In this document: positions 55,168 through 64,000 of the stretch, piece after piece | Layout of the letters: each line of letters starts with the position of its first letter | Numbering within the stretch: position 1 is the stretch's first letter | From: Mycocentrospora acerina | Taxonomy: Eukaryota > Ascomycota > Dothideomycetes > Pleosporales | Direction: 5' to 3' | DNA: 64,000 nt | NCBI GenBank assembly: GCA_022701365.1 | Contig: JAKUHH010000167.1 | Span: 558,001-622,000 of the forward strand | Made by a program: the position numbers and the translations under genes | The notes under the pieces: generated by a model | Seen by the model: the letters and a program-made list of their open reading frames with translations, nothing else | What the model was told of the DNA's origin: nothing | Databases searched by the model: none

Positions 55168-57693
55168 TCAATCCCCTCGCAGACGTGGTATATCCTGGTC
55201 CTCCGCCTCCTTCTGCCGAGCCTTCTCCTTCTTGCTCAGCGGGCTGCGGTCGCGATCTGCGCCAATAGTGCCTTGTCTCTTTCTCTTCCCAACAGGCTCA
55301 TACTCACTCGCCGCAGGGTTCAACATGGTACTTCCGCTCAAGTCAGAATGCACTGTTGATCCCGCCAGTACATGAGATAACTCAGGGCCCATGTCTGGGG
55401 AGCCAACTTCCTGTTCAAAGCTGCCAAGCTCCTCGCCCAAAGCACTGAATAGTTGTCGCTCGAGCCGACGGGTACTATCCATGCTTGACATACCAGATTT
55501 GTGGTTGGGTTTATACGGCGAAAGTCTGGAATTTTCGAGCGGGATATTGCTACTCAATTGTGGGTCGATGGCATCAATATCAATAATCTCAACGTACCTG
55601 GATGCGTTGAGACCTGGCGTATCGTGTAGAGCTTTTTCATGTTCCTTACTAGCTTTCTTCTGTGTTATAGTAGGATCTATACCGATGACCGGAAGCAAGC
55701 TCTGATCATGGCGAACACTCTGGTCAGGTGACTTGGGAGAATCGCGCCCAAGGCCCTCCTTTCTGCTCTTCACGTTGCCACTAGCCAAAGGTGCGTTGGC
55801 CGAACCAGTCTTCCCTAAGTGGCATGTCGGGTATTCTCCAACTCGTTCGAACCGAGAAAGACTGGAGAAAACAGAGGATGGATCGCGCATTTCAACATCT
55901 GAGTCCCAAGTGGGTATTCCTTGAATGAAGGGGTTTGGCGTGGGGACGCGATTAGCAAATAGAAACGGATCTGGCAGACGGGACTGAGAAGGAGGGCAAT
56001 TTTCCTTATTACTGGCAAAGGAGGGATGGTGCGCCCCATGTAGTCTGTTTTTGGGTTGCTCTGTATGTGCTGTCGTTTGGTCCAAACATGGCTTGTTCGA
56101 AACATTGCACAGATTACTGTTGAACTCAGCACGCGATGGCATTCGCCCAAGTGTGGTACTAGATGGGCGGTTGCTCTGAGAAACAATTTTTGTCTTGGAC
56201 GGATAGTAAGCGTGGGAAGTAGGTAGAAGATCATCTCGATCCTGATGTTGGCCCCCAAAGCTTTGCGACATCTCTCGGGTCATTTTTGGAGGACTAATGG
56301 CGTCAATAATCTGCCCAAACTGGTCATCTCTAAGTGTCACCACGACACTCCTATCCTTCTTGTCCTTCCTCAGGAGATGGTCATCCCATGCGGAATGTAC
56401 ACTTTGCTCGTATTGAACAGGATGCTCCCAAGGTGGGCCGTGTCTTGATGGGTGGTACATGGAAGCGAAAATGTGATCACTCGTCGACGACTCTCCGGCG
56501 GAGATGGAGTTGCTCCGCTTCATCGGCCAAGTGTCCATACTAACATCACCAGTACTATCACCAAACGATCCAAACGAATCGTCCCATATGCCTGCACGAC
56601 CACTCATTCCTGTATGCATCGGTGGCCTAGGGAATTGAGGGAGTGGCGGCGGTTGTGTTTTAGGCCTCTGGTGTGGTTCAGGATTCTTGGGCCTCGCAAA
56701 TGCTGATCTAGGGGGTTGTGAAAGCGACGATTGCGTTCTTGTTTCTGATGCCATGTTGTATCCCTTTGTAGAGCGGGGAAAAGGTGGTGCGTGTGGTGGC
56801 ATTCCGACTCTGCTGCCCACGGTTGAAAGAAATAGTGGATTGTGTATTGGCCATGAGATGCCAGCTTGCTCAAGTACATCTGTTTCCTGTCAATATGCAT
56901 GATATGGCCATGCTTTGAGTCGATACACATACCCATTGGAGCATGTTGAAATGAAAAACACACAATCTCATGAGTGGCACCAAAGCCCAACTCTCTAGGG
57001 CTGTGCGGCGTCTTGCTGATCAATTGTTCAGAGAGAATTATTTTGATTCTACCGCTAGGATCCCGCGCGTCCCATGAGCTTTGCATTAGTATATTTTGAT
57101 GGAACGGCGGGAATTCGAGGCATGTCTTGCGTTGGCTAGTGATTTGTTCGACAGCAGTGATAGATCGCTTCTCATATACTGTAATGGCATTATCTTCTGC
57201 AACAGTCTAAAGTAATTCAATAGCAAAATACCGATGTCTTGTGGCCATTTGGAAGCTACCTCGTAGAAGTCATGACTACGATTTATCAGTGTGTCGGCCA
57301 TCAGGGTGCTCCAGCAAGGCCTCGCTCACAATACCCTTATTCCATCGACGATGACCTGAACTATGTACACCACCTTCTGGTTGTTCTTCTTTTGAGAATC
57401 GAGAACCGGCAAGTACTTTGCTTGTGAAGCCCATGAGTGGATGGAGATGCGAAATGGAGTCGACTGAGGAAGGGCACCAATGTAACAGGTCAGAGTGGGG
57501 AGCTGCCGACCAACTGTGAATAGCGAGTGTTAGCAATCGTTACGTCCAGCAACAACCTATAGTGAGCCATGATGACATGCGAGATAAATCACTCACACTT
57601 GTCCGAAGAGACATAGCAAGCCGTCTTGAACTCTTGAATCGGAACCGGAGAGTCTTTGGGAAATAGGATGACATCCCAGTTGTCGTAGCGCAT
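55168..57693 (-). CDS. conserved unknown protein with N-terminal domain and disordered basic tail
   Basis: Five exons: 57693-57597, 57513-57330, 57275-57260 (16 nt), 57206-56933, 56879-55168; 760 aa. No named family recognised. The joins were fixed by phase: SSDK-F-GRQLPTL, DGIRVF-HDFYE, YE-TVAEDNAITVYEKR, APM-D-VLEQAGISWP. The first ~225 residues look like a folded beta-rich domain: NWDVILFPKDSPVPIQEF, LPTLTCYIGALPQSTPFRISIHSW, VVYIVQVIVDGIRVFHDFYE, GFGATHEIVCFSFQHAPM. The rest is disordered, Ser/Pro-rich, with a KRKR motif near the end (nuclear signal) and a charged tail. A nuclear regulatory role is inferred from composition only. Weak point: the GTATT|GTGAGC donor and the ETV acceptor were chosen over nearby alternatives because they alone keep the frame. 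Confidence 0.78.
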
Positions 57694-58445
57694 GGCGGGT
57701 GCTGCGTCAATGGTGTAGTTGATGTACCAAGAGACCAACTACCGACAGACGTATCGACAATGATGGTGTGATGAGAGAGGACTGGGAGTTTTTCTTCAGT
57801 AAAAGGAGGGAGCTTAGGAGAAGACGGTGCCTCCCAATACTGTGACGTGAGGAAGGCACATTATAATTTCTGCGGCGCGTCATCATAAGAACGACGATAG
57901 ATATCAAGTCGGCAATTGCACATGTCAAAATGTTCAAGACTACGCAATAACTCCAAAAAAATAATAATAATCAATAAATCATAGACCTCATTCCGAGTTT
58001 GAAAGTAAATCATGGTCTACCAACTTTTGCCTATAGCGGGGCATCCATCGAGTCCACATACCCAAGCACAGGACAGGGAAATAATCAAACCCAAAAACTT
58101 GCAGCCCAGCCCAGCCCACATTGAGTCTCCCAGATCATCTGCTCGGAGACCCCAGGGCCAGGCTTGCCATACCGAAATTCTGCAGAACAACACCGTCATG
58201 ACTCCTTGCAAAGCCCAACCAACCCACGCATAACAAGGGTATCACCCCCACATTCACCAAAGACGCCATGCTAATGGGCAAGGTATCGATCCAACTTTTC
58301 GAAACGCCATCCATATTCTCAAGCATATTAGTGGTTCCAGAACTCCGCATCGCAGTAACCTCGGAAGTAGTCGATCAAACCCAAGAAAATTAAAAGTTTG
58401 TTGAAGGCAATAGTGGCATGTAGGCGAAGCGAAGGTATGCGGCGC
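57694..58445. other. intergenic, no gene supported
   Basis: Promoter of the unknown 760-residue protein gene and 3' flank of the Csx1-like gene. Short ORFs only. Confidence 0.5.
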
Positions 58446-60688
58446 TTACTGCGGGAGTTGGCCGGCGAACGCGTTGTCTTGAGACGAGCGGTTGGTTCCC
58501 GAGCCGGAGGGGTGGCCTTGGTAGGCACCACCTAGGCCGTTGATCGTGCTGTATGCTCCGAGGCCAGCGGCTTGAGGGGGCGACCCGAGGCCACTTGCGA
58601 GATATGGGACGGTCGGGGTGTAGGCACTGTTGAGAAAAAGTCAGTCAGCAAGCTTTCTTGTAGAGAATCTGCAAATAAAGGCCAGACAAAAGCTGAGACA
58701 AAAGCTGCAGATGTAGGCTCGTACACTAAAACAAGAGCCAACGTCCATAGCAAGCAGTACAGAAACGAGGTTAGACGGATCAAGCAAAGCACAGAAGTCG
58801 CAAACAAAGTAAGCAAGTACGCAAGCATAAACTGGAATAGAACCATGGGATTGGAAAGATAGCCCAATCTCAAATGGCAGCAGCCGAAATAGCGCACATT
58901 TTGCAAAGGAAAGAAGCAGCATCAGACCCAGGCACGGCTAGCTAAATTCATCAATACTCCCTGATAGGAGCAGTAGCCAGATCCGAAAGAAAACCCCGCG
59001 GGCAGAAACGTGACCTGTTATACAAAGACTCCCTTCTAAGGCCCTCCAGCAAAATGGTGTCGTCATATCGAACTCGATAACTTTTGGAGAACCGCCCAGG
59101 TATAGAAAGGAACCAAAACGCTCGAGAGACGTTATGACAAGTCGTGAAAGGAGGTCATTGCAGTAAGCCAACGAGAGGAATCATAGCTGAAGCGCTGCAC
59201 AAGCAAGAGAGAGAGAGAAAGAATATCCTTACTGCGTGGTTGTCAGCATGGCGCAAATCGGGGGGAGCACGAGTAAATGTCCTACCTTCATGGGAGCATA
59301 ACCGCCACCACCATATGGGTGCTGGGGAGGCATGCCCATCCCGGGGCCGCCAAAGACGGGTGGGGGAGGAGCTGGGCGGTAGGGAGTACCCGCCGGGCCC
59401 GAGTTGTTCTGAGAGCGGCCCCAGCTAAGGCGCACGCGGGAGTTGCCGATGGGGTAGCCCTGCATCTGGTTGATGGCCATCTCGGCAGCGTGGCGCTGCA
59501 CAAACTGGACGAAGCCGCAGCCCTTGCCAGGTGGGATCTTGACGTAGGTGATCTCGCCAAAGCCCTGGAAGAAGGACCTGAGCTCGTCCTCGGTGACGTA
59601 GCCGGACAGACCACCAACAAAGACGGTCGTGTTGTTGGGATCGGTGAACTGGTTCATGGGCTGGGGAGCGCCGTAGTAGCCCATGGGGGGTGCGCCCATT
59701 GAGTACATGCCCATGCCGCCGGGGCCGCCGCCTTGCTGAGGCATGCCGCCCATTCCACCAGGGCCGCCGGGACCGCCGCTCTTGTTCTTGGGGGTCGCGG
59801 TGCTGATGCGCATGGGGCGGTTGCCGCAGTAGACGCCCTGCATCTCGGTCAAGGCCTTTTGCTGGTCCTCCTCGTTGGCGAAGCGAACGAAGCCGTAGCC
59901 GCGCGACATGCCGCTGATGGGATCCGACATGATCTTGGCCGACTTGGTGGACGGGTACTTGTTCTGGAACAGCTGGACAAGGACAAATTCGGTAACCTCG
60001 GGGCCCAAGTCGCCAACAAAGATGCTGTACTCGGGGCCACGCTCGTCGCGGCTGCTGCCGTGTCAGTATGCGCCGCGTGCGGAGAGGCGGGTGTGGGTGG
60101 TGCACTCACCTGCGGTCAGCGAGGCCACCGCCAGAGGCCCAGTTGAGCTTGAAGGGGCGGTTGGAGTTGGGGATCAGCTGTCCATTGAGTGACAGCGCCT
60201 TGGCCGCAGCCTCGGCGCTGGTGAAATCAACGAAGCAATATCCAGCATTGCTGCTGCGCGGTAGTTAGCCCGTAGCTTTTCGTGCCAGCTGCTGGAGCGC
60301 TTACCCAGAGAACTTGTCGCGGATCATCTTGACGTTGACTGTCTCGCCCATGTTGTACCAGATGCTGCGCACAAAGTTCTCGTCAATCCAGGGCTCGAGC
60401 TCGCCCATCCTGTGTGCTGTTAGCGGGCGCGTCTTGCGGGGCGCGTCCTGGTCGTCGCGTGCGCGGGGGGTGTGGGGCGTAAGAGGGGCCGACTCACCAG
60501 AGAGTCGTCTTGCCGGCGCTCTGGCCCTGGCCGTCGGGGCCAGCGGCGCCCGGGCCCATGTTGCCCTGGGGAGGGAAGCCGTTGCCTGACGTGTCCATGG
60601 GCTGGCCGAGATCTTGCTGCGGGGCGCCGCCGTTGGGCTGCTCGCCGGTGGGCTGGCCCTGGAACTGGTCGTAGTTTTGGAAGCTCAT
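58446..60688 (-). CDS. Csx1/TIA-1-like three-RRM mRNA-binding protein
   Basis: Post-transcriptional regulator of mRNA stability or splicing, of the Csx1/Nam8/TIA-1 group. Five exons: 60688-60498, 60409-60305, 60250-60110, 60051-59233, 58626-58446; 478 aa. Start ATG 60688 (MSFQNYDQFQGQ). RRM1 about 61-140 (KTTLWMGELEPWIDENFVRSIW, NAGYCFVDF); RRM2 about 153-230 (YSIFVGDLGPEVTEF, RGYGFVRF); RRM3 about 285-355 (TTVFVGGLSGYVTEDELRSFF, GCGFVQF). Gly/Met/Gln-rich linkers. The 3' end is the least certain. Exon 4 must run to 59233 (CA|GTAAGG) to stay in phase with the last exon (AYTPTVPYLASGLG ... FAGQLPQ), leaving a 606-nt intron. Without that exon the frame ends at TTTQ and stop. Confidence 0.88.
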
Positions 60689-62584
60689 GGTCGCGAAGAT
60701 GACGTGAGCGGGGTAGAGATCGGGGCGGTAGTGGGCGTGGGCGTGGAGCGGGTGGGTCGGGGTGAGGCGCTCTAAGTATGTCGAGAAGCGAGGTCGAGTG
60801 TAGTCTGCGGGACGCGGCAGGGTCAGCGGCGGTGAATTGGCGCGAGTGGGGGAGGCACGAGGGCGGGGCAACAGGGACGAGGCGTAGGCGTGGGCGTGGG
60901 CCAAGCCAGCGGCCAAGGCAGGGCTGGACGGGGGAAGGGCGTGTCGAGGGCGGCGGGCTGCACTTACCACTGCTGCTGGAGAAGCGTGGACAGCGAGGGC
61001 GAGGGAGGAGCGCAAAAGCTGGCGGGCCAAGGAAACAAGGCTAGGGCAGCGGGAGCAGACAGGCCGAGAAAGCTGCGACAGTAACGCCGATACCAGCACC
61101 GCAAGACAGGAGGAACAGTGAGGAGAGGTGAGCGAATGGCGTGTGAAATCTGCGCGGGGGTCAGTCCAGCGTGCAGCGTGCAGCGTCGAGGCGACTCGGG
61201 CAGGGCGAGGCAGAGCGAGGCACAGCGAGGCACAGGCAGAGGCGGCGAGAGGCAGAGCGCGAGGGGCACAGGCGCAGGCACAGACACTTGCGCAGACACA
61301 CACAGGCAGGCCGCGCAGTCGCATCTCTGGCCGTCGAGGGTGCGCGGGCGAGTGTGGGCATGGCGACGGCACCAAGACGACACCCCCCTCGGGCCCCCTC
61401 TCCTCCCCTCCCTCCCCTCCCCTCCCCTCCCCCTCGCGGTGGCAGCAGACGACGGGCGTGTCGCAGCGGGCGGGCTCTGTGCATGGCTGCAAATGTGCGT
61501 CACCCGCCACCGGGCGCAGTGGGCGTGCCAAGCCAGGCAAAAAAATCGCAGAGGAGAAAATACGCACCGGAAAGACGGGTTTGGCAGAAACACAACGCAA
61601 GAGCAGACGCAAGGGAAGACGGGGCGCGGCACAAAGGACGGCGGTGTCGAGCGTGCAGACGGTGCAATGGGTGCAGCGGGCGGGAGGGGTAGAGGGAGAG
61701 AGCGAGGGCAGCCAGAGGGCGAGGAGCAGGTCCCTTTGAAGCAGCCCGCAGCCAGCAGCCGAGCCAATCCGCCCAATCCGCCGGCCTGCTGTGGCTGCGC
61801 GATGCAAACCTGGGGACGCTCGTGGATGGCGCCCGAATCAAGCTTTCAGGATCTTCGCCAGCCAGCCGTGCGCGCCTGTGAGTGGCCCGCCTGCCGAGCC
61901 TGTGCCTGCGTGGGTGCGTGCTGCCTGCTGCCCGCCGGCCTGCCCGTCTGCTCGACAAGGCTGCGCGCCCCTCCAGATTAGTCGCGCCCTCACCTCGACC
62001 TGCACGAGCTGCGCGCTGCACGATCGACGCCGCGTTATTAATAGGTAGGCGAGCCATGACTTGCATGCTGGCAGGTCGCCGCCGTGCGCGGGCAGCCCCA
62101 ACGCAGCCTGATGCCGCCGCTGTCCTGGCCGCCCGCCTGCCCTCCGTCCTGGCCGCTGTTCTGGCCTGCACGCGTGCACGCCTGCAGAGTTTGCGCGGCC
62201 CCAGTCGAATCAGCGCGCTGCGGCTTGGCGTGCGCTCCAGCTGCCGCCACTGGCCTGTCTGCGCCTGCGCCTGCCCTTTGGCACCCAACGTCGGGCAACA
62301 CCACCCATGCCATGGCCCGGCGCTGGCCAGGGCATCCGTGCCTTTGTCTGCTACACCTGCTCCATGGCTGCTGCTGCTGCCCTCCCACACCTTGCTCCTC
62401 TCACCTGACTCGCACTCTTCACACGCTGCCCGGCGATCGCTAGGAGTTTGGTTGGTGTGTCTTCATTACATCGTTTGCTAACAAATGACCCGTCGAGCGT
62501 CCCATTGCGCCGACAATCCCTGGATGCTCGTGTCCTCCTCCCAAACCTCCCCCTCCTCCCCCCTCCCAACCCTCCATCCATGAA
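60689..62584. other. 1.9-kb GC-rich leader/promoter of the Csx1-like gene
   Basis: Very GC-rich. Long overlapping ORFs occur on both strands (for example 61118-61981 + and 61807-60494 -) with Arg/Ala/Pro-rich composition and no domain. These are composition artefacts. It probably contains the promoter and long 5' UTR of the Csx1-like gene. A G-rich tract on the sense strand is listed separately. Confidence 0.5.
61394..61434 (-). promoter_or_regulatory. G-quadruplex-capable tract upstream of the Csx1-like gene
   Basis: On the gene's sense strand this reads as repeated GGGGA units (at least five runs of three or more G separated by one to two bases), about 0.7 kb before the ATG. It can form a G-quadruplex in DNA, and in the mRNA if transcribed. 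Confidence 0.55.
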
Positions 62585-63256
62585 TCATGCCTTGCTCGGA
62601 ATCCCGCTAGCCGCCTGGGCCTCCTTCTCCTCCGCCTCCTTCAGCGACTCCCTCCCCTCCTGGAACACCTTATCAAAGTCGTACTCGTACCACCGGATGT
62701 CTGGGTTCAGCCCCGCAAACTTCCACTCTCCATCAATCTTCTTGTACCAATGCGTGTTGAAGCTGTGGGCGTGACCCTTGACCGCAACCGTTGACCGTGT
62801 CTCGTCCGTGTACCGCTGGTGAGGCACACGCAGCTGGTGGAACCCCGTCATCTCATCCTCGCCCGTCTTCTCCCAACGCGTCCCGCCGATGAAATGCTGC
62901 GTCTTGAGCAGCGGGTTGCCCAGTACCGCCGGGTCGGAAGCCATGGACACAAACTCCTCGGCTGGCATCGACTCCCACATCTTGTCGAGGAAGGACCGGT
63001 AGTCGATTTTCAGAGTTGGCGCAATGCATTTGCGGAGACGGTCCCAGTCCTGTGACGTGTGTGAGTAAGTGACTGACGAGCCAAAAAGCCACCGGGCAAA
63101 GGGACAACAAACCTTGCTGTCGTAGCTATCTGCCCACTCGTAGCATGCTGATTGGCAGCCCATGACATCTTATCAAGTCAGCGGTGGGGGACGTCTCTGG
63201 CTGCCGAGCTGCGCAAACATACCATCGAACGTTGGCTTCAACTTTTGCTGAGACAT
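62585..63256 (-). CDS. SCD1: scytalone dehydratase (DHN-melanin synthesis)
   Basis: Cofactor-free dehydratase that converts scytalone to 1,3,8-trihydroxynaphthalene and vermelone to 1,8-DHN in melanin synthesis. Three exons: 63256-63223, 63168-63113, 63049-62585; 184 aa. Every active-site residue of the well-known Magnaporthe enzyme is present with a constant offset of -3: Tyr27, Asp28, Tyr47, His82, His107, Ser126, Asn128. Motifs: CYEWADSYDSKDWDRLRK, QHFIGGTRWE, HQLRVPHQRY, GHAHSFNTHWYKKIDG, FAGLNPDIRWYEYDFDKVF. Exon 1 gives MSQQKLKPTFD. No polyketide synthase or reductase of the pathway is in the window, so it is outside a melanin cluster here. Confidence 0.97.
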
Positions 63257-64000
63257 GGTGCTTTGGAATTGTATGCAACGGAGGTATTTTTTCTTCACTA
63301 ACAATATTGGCCGATTGTGATGTTTTGATGCCCTTTGAATAAATCTCCTCCTTCTGCCGTCTTTATATCTACATGCTCAACATTCCATCCACAGCCCACA
63401 TCAATCACTTCTGCGACACATGGGCTTCGGCTCCCCGCCTCACGGCACCCCGTCCCCGCTACTATACACCTATTTCCGATGCCGTGCACAAGAAGCCGTC
63501 GCCATTTTCGGAGACGGGTAGTCCTCACGTTTCCACTTGGTCCAGTTTCAAGCCCAAATTTATCTCCCCCGTGTCGTCGTCGTTGTTTGAGCAGTCCTCT
63601 TTTGCCGCGCCGGACCTAAAATCGCGCACGGGCCCTATGGCGTTTTGGCTCCTTCCCCCCCCCTGTCCTTCCTTTCCGAAGAACGAAAACGCCTCGTAAA
63701 CAACGTCATGTTTCGACTCATCGTCATTTCGAAAAAGAGAGAGAGTGTGTGTGTAAATTCTAGGGCTATTTTTACTTTGTTTCTTTTTTTTCCCTCCCTC
63801 TCCCAAACCCATTTTTCTATCTGTGCACGTGCATGTGCTATCGTTGTTGTGGTTGTTTTTTTCTCAACCGCTTTCGTCGCTGTGCTCTTCTTGGAGAATC
63901 ACCTGGTCTTCTGATTCGCTCCTCTTGTTAAATGATCAACATGCAGCTTCAAATTAGCTCCACGTATTCTCGAATTAATTTTTTTTTTAATTCCTTGGGA
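63257..64000. other. promoter of scytalone dehydratase, window end
   Basis: Intergenic. One + strand ORF (63373-63699) is listed separately. Ends in a T/A-rich run. Confidence 0.5.
63373..63699 (+). CDS. possible 108-aa protein
   Basis: ATG-initiated ORF divergent from scytalone dehydratase (117 bp between starts), MLNIPSTAHINHFCDTWAS to PSFPKNENAS. Pro/Ser-rich, third positions C/G-biased, no domain. May be real, or part of a spliced gene leader. Confidence 0.3.
   Translation: MLNIPSTAHINHFCDTWASAPRLTAPRPRYYTPISDAVHKKPSPFSETGSPHVSTWSSFKPKFISPVSSSLFEQSSFAAPDLKSRTGPMAFWLLPPPCPSFPKNENAS

Noticed and set aside
58627..59232. TTGATGA and CTGA in the Csx1-like last intron as a snoRNA
   Set aside because: Box C lacks the purine, no terminal stem, no recognised guide.
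60494..61981. Long overlapping ORFs (437 codons -, 287 codons +) upstream of the Csx1-like gene
   Set aside because: Arg/Ala/Pro/Ser-rich on both strands in very GC-rich DNA. Only the last part of the - strand ORF is real, and it begins at ATG 60688.
1..64000. CRISPR arrays, bacterial operons, ribosome binding sites
   Set aside because: This is a spliced fungal nuclear sequence. The only regular repeats are micro/minisatellites without spacers.

Overview
The window is nuclear DNA of a filamentous ascomycete, most likely a dothideomycete. The evidence is short introns (mostly 45-90 nt, GT-AG with CTAAC/CTGAC-type branch sites), intergenic distances of 0.3-6 kb, no operons, and genes restricted to or typical of moulds: a LaeA/Lae1 methyltransferase, an AbaA-type TEA factor, scytalone dehydratase and a DUF3292 protein. 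The Lae1 product looks closest to the dothideomycete Lae1 proteins as I remember them. The species is not identified. Exon joins were worked out by hand from splice sites, reading phase and family conservation.

Layout. 1-5.9 kb is gene-poor, with one plausible small His-rich/acidic ORF. 5.9-7.3 kb (-) holds LAE1 in seven exons, followed by about 5.4 kb without a gene. 12.8-14.1 kb (-) is an ACR3 arsenite exporter. 14.1-16.6 kb is AT-rich and empty. 16.6-25.6 kb (+) carries a PPxY/acidic/coiled-coil protein, a DUF3292 membrane protein, a GFA/CENP-V-fold protein and a choline/GABA-type permease. 25.8-34.8 kb (-) carries an omega-amidase, an MDR reductase, a Maf pyrophosphatase and a 1343-residue Ser-rich membrane-anchored protein. 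36.1-38.9 kb (-) is urease. 39.6 kb is tRNA-Leu(AAG) with an intron. 41.4-43.0 kb (+) is an HMG-box protein. 43.6-45.2 kb (-) is a dsRNA-binding-like protein. 46.1-48.6 kb (-) is the AbaA-type TEA factor. 49.5-52.3 kb (-) is MRD1, divergent from a dynein light chain LC8 gene at 52.6-53.3 kb (+). 54.0-54.6 kb (+) is a zinc-ribbon protein. 55.2-57.7 kb (-) is an unknown nuclear-type protein. 58.4-60.7 kb (-) is a Csx1-like three-RRM protein. 62.6-63.3 kb (-) is scytalone dehydratase.

The strongest non-protein discovery is a box C/D snoRNA inside the 189-nt intron 2 of MRD1. Box C, box D', box D and a 5-bp terminal stem are all present. An 11-nt guide next to D' matches the large-subunit rRNA segment targeted by human SNORD74 and yeast snR64. 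A ribosome-biogenesis gene thus hosts an rRNA-modifying RNA, and the snoRNA 3' flank can also pair with the intron's branch site.

Functional themes. LAE1, the TEA factor and scytalone dehydratase all relate to development, secondary metabolism and melanin. Urease, omega-amidase and the permease all touch nitrogen supply. These genes are spread out among housekeeping genes and do not form a biosynthetic cluster. No CRISPR array, intact transposon, plasmid element or dispersed 5S rRNA was seen.
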